Positions 34,077 through 42,310 of a stretch of DNA of 42,310 bases are shown piece after piece. The notes under the pieces were generated by a model. It did not search any database. It was not told the DNA's origin and saw nothing but the letters and a program-made list of their open reading frames with translations. Positions within the stretch are counted from its first letter, which is position 1, and every line of letters starts with the position of its first letter. The stretch lies in contig NQMI01000224.1 of NCBI GenBank assembly GCA_002270565.1, positions 1 to 42,310 of the forward strand, given 5' to 3'. A program made the translations under genes and the position numbers. The DNA comes from Stenocarpella maydis. Its lineage: Eukaryota > Ascomycota > Sordariomycetes > Diaporthales > Diaporthaceae.

Positions 34077-35079
34077 AAGTTCCTTGGCTTTTGGGCCTGG
34101 ATTCCCTGTTTTGTTTATGAGGTTGTTGGCTACTTTGAGGGAGTGAATCTCTATACTTCTGATACTATTTAATTCTAATTAGAGCTATAGCGCCCTCTTG
34201 CTCTTAATAGAGGATTTTGCTATCATATAAAGGCTAGATTTATCCTCTTGAGTCGCCTATAGTTGACCTAGTAGCAATAGGAGCAGGTATGTGTGAGGCT
34301 GGTCTGATCTCTATACCGAGCTAACTTCATTACCTTAGCTATATCTTGGACCCCCTCCCGGCATACCTAATTCAGTAGTAAAGTATAGAACCTCTAGCCT
34401 AGCTATATATTCTTAGAAAAGCTACTAAGGGATTTGTATTCTTAGGCCTTAGAAATTCATTCCAATTAAATTTAATAATATCTAATTAGGGATCATTTCC
34501 TTAGAAGGGATATAAAGAATTAATATTAAAAAGGTTTAATAGATCCCAACCGCCTATATTACTTAAAACTCTCTTACCCTTAGATATAGCACCCAAAGGT
34601 TTAGCATATTAATTCCCTAATATGGGTAAACTAGGTATAATAAAGCCCTAGTTTAACTAATTAGGCCCCTCTTGAGTTTTCCCTTTTAAGTTATCATTAT
34701 AATATTTAATTACCCTATTAAATACTATATTTGAGATATTATCTAATATTATATAATATTGGGTTGGGTAATAGTAATATTAAATGTTATATACTTCTGT
34801 AAGGAGTTAAAGAGGTTCCTACCCTACTAACTGCTATCCTTCTAATTGGTAAGCTTGGAGCTTCCGCTAGTATTAGCACCCCCTGCAGTTAGGATGGCTA
34901 GCATTAGTAGCATAAGGGTATTCCGGGTATTTATATTATCCTCTCCTATAAGACTAGCAGTTGAGTAGCTCCTGCCTTTGCCTATAGCAAGACTTCATAA
35001 TACTTAATGTAACCTTCTATACTAATACCTTTCACTCTAATCATATCTGGTTATTCCTATATACATCTTAATAAACTTT

Positions 35080-35395
35080 AAATAGTACTTATGCCCTTAT
35101 TTCTTCCAGATATACTTAGTATAGAGAAACATTTAATACCTTCAGATAGCACTCATATCTTGCCTCTCCTAAAGGACCTCTAGTATTGAGAAACATTCAA
35201 CTTTACTATTACTGCAAGGGAGTAATCAGAGCCTAACCTATCCTATATGTATCTCTACAGACCCCAAATAGCACTTACGCCTTTGCTTCTCCTGAATATA
35301 CTTGTTATAGAGAAACATTTAATAATCTTAAACAGCACTTATACCTTGCCTCTTCAGCCGTAGCACTAGTATAAAAAAACATTTGCCTCCATTAT
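35080..35395. repeat. Two pairs of ~63-bp units in the LTR-element leader
   Basis: Units built on a-a-a-tag(c/t)actta...gagaaacatt begin at about 35080, 35143, 35265 and 35329. Spacing inside each pair is 63-64 bp and between pairs 185 bp, so a two-unit block was itself duplicated. Confidence 0.7.
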
Positions 35396-35799
35396 TATAG
35401 TAAGAAATAGATTAAGACCTATATTTTCTATTTTTCTAATAGGGGATATTCATTTTACTCCCCTATCTACTAGAGGTTCTCCCTCTAGGGGAAGGGAGCA
35501 AGATATAAATAAAATAAGGGGGCTCTTATCAAAAAAAGGTCTACCTTAAGGACGCTAGTCTCCTCAGGAACCTGCCCCCACCCCATCTAGGACCTCTAAT
35601 TAGGAGCATTATGCTCCTATACTACCTATTTAGGCGACTTCTCAGCCTATTATACCTTTAATGCCCTTTAGAAATACTGCCCTTTAAACCTTACCATTCC
35701 TTAGTTCTTAAGAGAATATCTATAAAGGCAGGTCTAACCAGCTTAATCCTATAGTTATAGCTTTCTATAGAAATATAGAATATTATAGCATTAAGAAGT

Positions 35800-36343
35800 T
35801 TACTAGAGGCCATCTGGAATTTTTACTTTTAAAAGGAAGAATGAGCTTATCTTATATTCAGAGATATTACTCTCTAATTACCAGCTACCCCAAACTTAAG
35901 AGTAATATATCTCTTAAGAAACTAAAGAATGATTTCTAATAAAGAGAAGGTAGTGCTAGAAATGCAGCAAGGGACTTCCATTATGGCTGGGGAGGGGAAA
36001 AGTAAAATGAAGGGTAATTTAATAGGTCTAAGTTAGACTAATAAATCAATTAAAGCTAAGCCCAAATAAGGACCCCTGATCCCCCAGACCCCTAAAGCTA
36101 AGGCTATAAATGCTATCCTCACTACCTTAATTAAAATGCTGATTTTGGATATTCTCGCGCTTAGCGAAACTAATACTATTCTAATTAGAGAGCTCCTTGC
36201 TTGTAGGGATAATACCTCTCTTAATGAGTGGCCTTTTAAGCCAGTCCTAGATAGGGATGTGCCTCAAGCTATAGGTCCAGGACTTAGTATGGTTTCTGCT
36301 TTATCTAAAAATTAGATATAAGTAATGCTTGAGCTCTAATTAG
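35800..36343 (+). pseudogene. gag-like relic upstream of the protease
   Basis: A frame from the ATG at 35962 reads protein-like with few stops, including a helical stretch (about 36100-36220) rich in Leu, Ile, Ala and Glu of the kind that precedes retropepsin in many fungal LTR elements. The protease lies one frame further on, as in gag/pol frameshifting or as a result of an indel. The earlier part is in other frames and uncertain. No zinc knuckle seen. Confidence 0.35.
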
Positions 36344-36890
36344 ATGCATATCATCAGGTATAAGGTAAATTTAATATTATTTCAAACTGCTAATATGGTG
36401 AATCATGGTTACTATAGATCTGCCTACTTAAATGTTAGAATCACTTTAGAAAGCTATAAGATCCTCCCAGCTCTACTAGATATAGGTATTAAGATAAATC
36501 TTCTTCCTTTATCCTATTACTATTAAAATAAGTTATTTTATACTCCATTTTAAGATATAAACTCTATAGTTTATAATAGAGTATTACTTATACTAATTGG
36601 AGTAACTAAGGAGTGGGTATATATTAGCTATAATAGGATAAGGGATATTTTCTTTATTATAAATGATGAAATATATAATACTACCTATAATATCCTTTTA
36701 GGGATGCCTTTCTTTTTGGATATGAATTTGACTTTTAAGTGATTAAGAGGGTTCCTTTTTGCATATATTACTCTTAATGGGTTGCAAGTAATATGTGGGC
36801 TGGGGAGGAGGAACTAGAAGCCCTTTTAGGTGGCTGCTACTAAAGCAGTCTTCTATTTAGATGGGTATATACCCTAGAGACCTGCAACCT
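36344..36890 (+). pseudogene. Retropepsin (aspartic protease) relic
   Basis: In one frame the segment LPALLDIGIKINLLPLSYY matches the retropepsin active site (usually LLD-T-G-A/S-x-I-N-L-I/L). The Thr is now Ile, as a C-to-T change would give. About 90 codons later comes NILLGMPFFLDMNLTF, matching the second signature ILGxPFL...F. Stops between (TAA after 36523, and later TAA, TGA and TAG) show it is dead. Confidence 0.7.
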
Positions 36891-37324
36891 GATTCCGGCC
36901 GGACCTAGAAAAGGGGGCAGATTACTATTAACGGGACCTATCCCCTAATGCGCCTAAAGAAATTTATCTGTAAGAGGGGAATTTGGGAGCTGGTGGTGCC
37001 TTTTCTTTAGGAGGACAACCCTCCTGAAAGTTAACAAACCGGGAGGAAGCTATTAGAAGTAGCCAGATATGATGTCTTCCCAGACACACTGGACAATACA
37101 CTCAGTCCCACTACCCCTAATTAGAATAATAATAATTAGTACTAAGACTGGTCTCTTCCTGGCTAGATGGTCCCCCAAGCGCAGGTATGCTTGGATATAG
37201 ACAGCTTATATAATTCGGACTTATTGGATTTAGCTGATCAGACTTAAAGGACAATACTGCATATAGATATTCCGCTTATCAACCCTAATAACCCCAAGCT
37301 AAAGGAATATGAATTCTAGGATAA

Positions 37325-37372
37325 GATATAAAAAAGTTAAGATATAAAAAAGTTAAGATATAAAAAAGTTAA
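37325..37372. repeat. 16-bp tandem repeat, three exact units
   Basis: gatataaaaaagttaa repeated at 37325, 37341 and 37357, AT-rich, in a part without recognisable coding sequence. Confidence 0.95.
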
Positions 37373-37522
37373 GATAATATTATGTCTCTAATTAGACAAG
37401 TATACTTCTCTTGGGACTATATGTGAGATAAAAATCATTAGTTCTTGATTTATTACTAAAAGAAGTATTAGTAACCTGAAAAACTGGATCCACCCTAGCC
37501 TTGCCTAACCCTTCTGATTACC

Positions 37523-37750
37523 TCACGACCATGACTGGAGATCTGTGGGCTTATACTTGAACTTCCTGGGCATACATCCGGTGATCTTACCCATAGCATT
37601 TGCGCGAGTTTCCTTATATCCTATCTCAGTAGCTGCCTTAGTATACTTGCCCAGCGAGAGCTCTGAAGGAGGCATATTTGGAGGCTTGTTAATTAGATCA
37701 GGATATACATTAGTGATGCAGTTATAACTACTCTTGGAAATCTTTGGCAT
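37523..37750 (-). CDS. Small intact ORF (75 aa) inside the RIP-damaged element
   Basis: ATG at 37750 to TGA at 37523 without interruption, in a patch less AT-rich than its surroundings. The product is basic. Its middle (KYTKAATEIGYKETRANAMGK) resembles the short helix-turn-helix-like Gly-Tyr-Lys segment seen in small fungal SANT/Myb-like proteins, but this is a weak likeness. The plus strand is also open here (37545-37727), so chance openness cannot be excluded. Unknown function. Confidence 0.3.
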   Translation of the reverse strand: MPKISKSSYNCITNVYPDLINKPPNMPPSELSLGKYTKAATEIGYKETRANAMGKITGCMPRKFKYKPTDLQSWS

Positions 37751-37765
37751 CTTGAAATTGCAAAG

Positions 37766-38480
37766 GTGACCCTTAATATGGTAGATATAATTGGCGTAAG
37801 CATTATCTTAAAATCCTTAGAGCAATCGGTATTTAAAGAAAGGGATTATAATGGGGATGATGCCTTGGAGAGTTATTTAGTTGCAGTTGGCCTCTATCCG
37901 CTGTATGTAATAGTCGCATGGGTTCACATTATAATAACTAAAGAAGGCAATAAGGAGAGCCGGGCCCTAATGAAGGTTATTCCCCTAGCATAGTTGAGAT
38001 ATATACTTCTCATAAGGGCCACCATTTATATGCTTAATAAAAACATTATTCAGACCTCCTTTAATTAGAATGCTAAGGCGAGACTATAGGTACTTGCGAG
38101 CCTTTAGGGCTTTTAAGAAGGAAAAGAATAGTTTAAGCAGCTTAGATTTGCATATTAAGGAGAGAGTCTATAGAATATAAAGACCCTTGCTTCTGCCCTT
38201 AAGGTTGTATATCTTAATATTTATTGCAAAGGCCTTATAAAGCAGTAATTTATAGACCTAGTTTCGTAAAAGGATTGCGTTTAGCTGGAAGCAAGTGTAG
38301 ATGCCCTCTTTATGGATAGGAGGAGGATTGTATATTTTGAAGACTCTAATAATAGGAGGCAATTACTCCTTACCCTTTCCCTTCTCTTCTTAGCTCAATT
38401 AAAGAGGAGAAGATATAGTAATAGTAAAGCTTATCTAATTAGAGAGGCTTAATGGTTTAATGATAAGATTAATGATTAAT
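37766..38480 (+). pseudogene. Unrecognised relic ORF A
   Basis: The first 75 codons are free of stops. After TAG at 37991 the same frame stays protein-like for about 160 codons (Lys, Leu, Gln and Glu-rich, helical), with stops almost all TAG or TAA at positions where Gln (or Trp) would fit. Not recognised: no RT, integrase or capsid motif. It begins next to the divergent small ORF ending at 37750. Confidence 0.35.
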
Positions 38481-38916
38481 AGTTAATAATGCTATTAGGA
38501 AGAAGTTAAAGAAAAGGATTAGTAAGGGAAAAGCAACTTTAAATATGAAAAGTTGGAGAGGGGAGCTCTTATTAGAAGCATTTAAAGCAATAAAGGTTGC
38601 TACCTAATAGAAAAGGGAAGGAAGTTAAGTAATTTACTAGCTTAAGTAATTTACTTATCTTAAGGCTCCCCTTCTAATAAAAGCCCACCTTTCTGCCATA
38701 ACCTCCAACCCAACTACTTCTTCTATAACTATTATACCTTAGCTAATCTCTAATTAGCATAGTATAACTTACATCATTAAGACTTAAAAGCTGCTGCAAC
38801 TATCAACCTCTATCCTTAAAACTCATTACCTCCCCTCTATCACCTAATTTCTCCTTACCTTAGCACCCTTTTCCCTAATCTAACTAATTAGAAAGATATC
38901 TTCCTTAAGCTAGCAA

Positions 38917-40959
38917 ATGATAAAGAAAGGTAAGGGAAAGAAGAAGGGATCCCCATTAATCTAGTTTACGGCTATCAATAATTCAAAAGGCCAAGTTAGC
39001 CCTATGAATAATCCCAATACCCCCATGCCTACTATTGAGTACCCAGACCCTTCTAATTAGGTTAGCCTTAAAGTATAACTTTTAGCATTACCCTTTATTA
39101 TAAATTTTAATGATATTAACCCTATATAGCAGCTAAGATTTCCCAACCCATATAATATCTATAATTAAGGAAACTAGGATTATGGAGTTAGTATAAACCT
39201 AATAAAAGACCCATTTAAAATTAGAATCCTTAATAATGAGTTAGCACTCTCCCAAGCTTTTAATATATCAGACCTTTTGGTATACCCGCTATTCTTTTAG
39301 AATTAAAAATGGGGGCATAGTGATTATACATAGTGGGTAGTAAATATATATTTTGAGGGCGTTAATTCCTATCCTTAGTTTAGAGACCCCCCTGGGCAGA
39401 AGAACCTATTTAGCACTTACTATAGTAACTTCCTTATAACCCTTTATGATGTAGAAGGTCTCCTGGCTCAAGAGGCATACCTATATACTAATTATGTTCT
39501 AGGACTTATTAATTGGTAGCTAATTAATTTCAGCAACCTGGTCTTTATAGTGCCCATAACCTATAATGTTAATGGAGAACCCCCCAGATTGTAGAGATAC
39601 TACTTACTAAAGGATAGCTAGAGGTTTATCATTTAAGTTATATATACCCCAGGCTATTAGGTATTAAGCATCTTTAATAGGGATACTAAATAACTTAGTA
39701 TAATTAATACTTATCTTAATTAGAAAACTTGTAATAGGATATACCCCTGTATAAGGGACTGCATTATATACTTCCTTACCCTTGGGCTACCTAAAGGATT
39801 CTTAAAATAGGCATGCATAGTAATCCAAGTAAAGATCACGCTACAGCTAGGATTAACTGCCTATAGACTCCTTATGGCCACCTATATTACCTTTTTCTTC
39901 CGGGAGAATTATAGAAAGAATAGCTAGAAGTTTGAAGACTAGATTAAGATTGGGCTGCTTGAATCTNCCCCTCCTGGCTTGCCTGCTAAGAAAGCCTTAG
40001 CTCTTATCTAGGGTTTTACTATCTAATCGGAAATTAATAAATCCAGGTATCTAATTAGGGGCATCCAAAATACTCTAGTTATTAGCTATAATAAGTATAA
40101 GAGGCTTATAGTAGGAAAGAATATTATATACTCTTAAGCTAATATCTTAGGGATAAATAAGAGAGAGACTAAGTATTATGCTATACCTAATATAGGATTA
40201 GAGCTAGGATAAAATCTGCTAAGCTTCCTTATAGCGAGATTTAATAAGGCCAATCTTTCAAGGCCTACTAACGTTTGGACTTCCAGGTTAAGTAAAACTC
40301 CTGTTGCCCCTAATAGCTTAAAGAACCGGCTACCTATCCTAATATTCAAGATACCTGGTGCAACTATAAAGGATCTAATCATAATATCTAGGCTTAGACT
40401 TCATAAGGACCCATCCAAGATACCTGAGCCTCTACCTTAGGCAGATAGGGTATAAACATATAGAGAAGATAATCTTGGGATACTAAGTAAAGTAAGAACT
40501 ACTCTACAGATGCCTAATCAAAGTAGGGCCAGAACGCTATAAGATGACCCTATTAAACTTCTCTTATAGCAAATATTAAAGGCAAGCATTAGGAATATAT
40601 CTCCAGGAGGAAACATAAATATAGGTGGGATAACCCCTAAGCAATCAAGTATCTCAAGGTCTTCATTATTATCTCTATCCTTTATTCCAGCTATACTACT
40701 ATTATATTGCCTATTGCCTGCTGCAATAAGAATTATATTAATTTAGGAGCACAACTAGAATGCAAGTAAGTGGGTAGGGACTAAGGAAGCGAATTGCTGG
40801 GTTCCCATACTGGCAATTAGTAACAGCCATTAATCCTAGGCTTATAAAAAGGCAGCTAAGTAAGAGGAGAAGGATTGCAGACCGAGCGTGCTATAGCAGA
40901 ATGAGAGTAGGGATAAGCGGGCCAGAAATTAAGAGCTATAAAGGGTCCAATAGAGCTGA
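38917..40959 (+). pseudogene. Unrecognised relic ORF B, about 680 codons
   Basis: From an ATG at 38917, starting with a Lys/Gly-rich N-terminus, one frame can be followed to TGA at 40957-40959. It holds about 37 internal stops, all TAG or TAA and none TGA. Stretches between stops read as normal protein (for example FEGVNSYP, LGLPKGFLK, SRPTNVWTSRL), and the C-terminus is polar and charged. A hydrophobic segment lies near 40655-40740, but RIP itself turns Ser, Pro and Thr codons into hydrophobic ones. The family is not recognised. Position between protease and 3' LTR is where pol or an extra 3' ORF would be. The N at 39967 does not shift the frame. Confidence 0.4.
39967..39967. other. Single ambiguous base
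   Basis: One N within relic ORF B. The frame is kept on both sides, so it looks like one unresolved base rather than a gap. Confidence 0.7.
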
Positions 40960-41052
40960 ATTTAGGTGGCTTGTTTAATTAGAGGAGGAAAGTGATTTTA
41001 GTTGTTTCAAGCAGACTATTGCTTATTCTTTATAATGGTCTGGAGAGGGGTA

Positions 41053-41450
41053 TATTCTGGGGTCTAGGGGAACCAGTATGTTTTAGAATCTGGAGGAAAA
41101 CTAGCCTTAGCATCCCCCCCTCCCTTTAAGACTATAAGAAGGGGCCTTCCTGTATTACTTTTAAGAAATTTCTAGTTCTAGAGAATTAATCTTTTTTATA
41201 CCCTATGAATTTATATCTATTAAATATATATGTGTGTACTATAAAACTATTTCTTATGCCCTCTTTTTCTGCCTCTCCTTTTTAGTACCCTTTATTCCCC
41301 TTATAACTCTCCTATTGCATCAGGGGCTCCTCTTCTTGCCTTCCACACTCCTCTTAGGGTGGTTGCTTGATCAGGGCTCTGGCAGAACGTGTGCCTTTTT
41401 GTGTGTGAGGAGGTTTTATCCTCTCGCTCTCCCCTCTGGGCCCGTTTTCA
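41053..41450 (+). repeat. 3' LTR
   Basis: Starts TATTCTGGGG, where the expected terminal TG has become TA, and ends CCCGTTTTCA. Beyond 41450 it no longer matches the sequence after the 5' LTR. Confidence 0.85.
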
Positions 41451-41518
41451 ATATCTTTATGTTTGTTATATAATGGATATGTGCGTCCTGCATCTTCTGG
41501 TCTCCTATATTCCTAGGT

Positions 41519-42310
41519 AGGTTATCTCATAGTTTCTTCAAAAGGCCTCCCTATAATCATAACCGCTATAATATTAGTTCTTAGGGCTAGAAGGAGCGCT
41601 TATCCTAGGTAGTCTTGCGGTTCCTTCCACTAGGTTTATGGTGCAAGTAGGGCCTAAGGGATAGGCTTTCCTTCCATCCTGGGGTCAATCTATAGGAGCT
41701 CCTTCCTATTTCCTACCGCTAGGGTTCTTCCTTACTTCCCTAAAGCATTCTTAGGAAACCATCCGGTGGCCTCCTTATTGCTGTAATAAGTGATACAGCT
41801 GTTATTAAAGCAAGTTATCCAACTAAGCGATGCATATACCTTTCTGGGGTTCTAGGGATTCTTTATTAATGGGATAGGCTGCTATTATGCCTTATCTTTC
41901 TAATGTTTTTTGCATTAGGATTTAGTGCATTGGGAGAAGTATAGACTGTTATAGAGGTCTTCCTTATTAGGGTTATAAAAGTTACGTCCTTCATCCGGGT
42001 CTTAGTCTGGGTGTACTTAATACTAGTTATATACTGTTATTCTATAGATATAGTATTTATTTGCAAGTTCCCATTGCGGTTTGGACCTAGGTAGTCCTCG
42101 CGTATTACAAGTGGTTCTACTAGCTTGGCGGGTAGCTTTATTAGCCTATTGGGTTCCTTTAGGTACTAACTTCCAATCCCTATTTTTCTTTAGAGCCTGG
42201 CATTCTAAGGCGAAGTTGTTAAACGGAACCGCTCAGCAGGGCGTTGGTACTCCGTGCAAGGAGTTACCCTAGACTTCGTTGTAAGGAGTTACCCTAGACT
42301 TCCTAGCAAG
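41519..42310 (-). pseudogene. Cys/His-bearing retroelement-like relic, outside the 3' LTR
   Basis: Read on minus from the window edge to about 41519, one frame is protein-like with TAG/TAA interruptions. It contains a Cys-x4-Cys-x2-His group (SQCTKS then CKKH after one stop) and, about 45 codons on, TCFNNSCITYY then TGWFPK. Such spaced Cys/His groups occur in gag-like proteins of some fungal retroelements, but I cannot name the family. It is on the opposite strand to the LTR element and continues past the window. Probably part of an older element into which, or beside which, the LTR element inserted. Confidence 0.4.
42256..42310. repeat. 25-bp tandem repeat at the window end
   Basis: Two full units share 20 identical bases (42258-42277 and 42283-42302). 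The last bases (gcaag) look like the start of a third unit cut by the window edge. Confidence 0.8.

Larger units (their letters stand above)
33579..41450 (+). mobile_element. RIP-damaged LTR retrotransposon, gag and protease relics, no visible polymerase
   Basis: Two LTRs of about 398 bp in direct orientation flank a 7,077-bp interior. Order on +: 5' LTR, 1.8 kb leader with minisatellites, gag-like relic (about 35.9-36.34 kb), retropepsin relic (36344-36890), an unrecognised relic frame (37766-38480) and a second one (38917-40959) running to within 94 bp of the 3' LTR. A purine-rich tract (ggagagggg) precedes the 3' LTR. Frames are riddled with TAG and TAA. I found no Tyr-x-Asp-Asp or similar RT box, no RNase H and no integrase pattern, so it may be non-autonomous or replaced by nested material. 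Target duplications are not clear (ggtat versus atatc). A single N lies at 39967. Confidence 0.8.

Noticed and set aside
37840..37875. YNGDD in relic ORF A as a polymerase active site
   Set aside because: Isolated Asp-Asp with no surrounding RT or RdRp motifs; chance occurrence is likely.
40655..40740. Hydrophobic segment before the 3' LTR as sign of an envelope-like protein
   Set aside because: RIP changes Ser, Pro and Thr codons to Leu, Phe and Ile, creating false membrane segments; no signal peptide or other supporting feature.
38917..40959. Reassigned TAG/TAA codons (alternative genetic code)
   Set aside because: All normal genes in the window end with TAA, TAG or TGA, and the pattern is explained by CpA-to-TpA mutation.
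33574..41455. Target-site duplication of the large LTR element
   Set aside because: ggtat versus atatc do not match; gtat/atat would need one G-to-A change and a 4-bp duplication, so not claimed.

Overview
The window looks like filamentous ascomycete (Pezizomycotina) nuclear DNA. Genes have short GT-AG introns (about 50-130 nt), GC-rich coding exons and long intergenic spacers. Protein families typical of these fungi are present: 2EXR, Dhh1, M19 dipeptidase, fungal rhodopsin-type 7TM and fungal APH-like. The last 9 kb is AT-rich transposon DNA with C-to-T/G-to-A damage of the repeat-induced point mutation (RIP) type. I do not name a genus.

Layout. 1-2.7 kb: no recognisable gene. 2.7-5.2 kb: two decayed or unresolved membrane-protein loci, a multi-exon integral membrane protein on + and an LrgA-like fragment on -. 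6.2-7.4 kb: an intact two-exon 2EXR gene (-) whose 3' end is duplicated in tandem. 10.3-15.7 kb: a conserved housekeeping pair transcribed divergently, a mitochondrial-type J-domain membrane protein (-) and the DEAD-box decapping activator Dhh1 (+). Between them lies a 992-bp perfect duplication broken by a single N, more likely a contig-join artefact than biology. 15.7-21.9 kb: gene desert. 21.9-30 kb: accessory region with a solo LTR, an APH-family kinase gene broken by one frameshift, an intact three-exon membrane dipeptidase gene, and a NUDT15-like Nudix gene broken by one TAG. 31.3-33.0 kb: a rhodopsin-type 7TM protein gene with an uncertain 5' end.

33.4-42.3 kb: after another single N the composition drops abruptly to AT-rich. 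Two ~398-bp LTRs (33579-33975 and 41053-41450) bound a 7.1-kb interior. It holds gag-like and retropepsin relics, but I could find no reverse transcriptase or integrase signature. Two long unrecognised relic frames occupy the rest, one of about 680 codons reaching almost to the 3' LTR. Outside the 3' LTR a third relic, Cys/His-bearing and on the opposite strand, suggests nesting in an older element.

The best candidate for something undescribed is this LTR element with protease but no visible polymerase and a large unclassified 3' ORF. RIP has scrambled it, so identification needs intact copies elsewhere. The three accessory genes at 23-30 kb show no evidence of forming a pathway.
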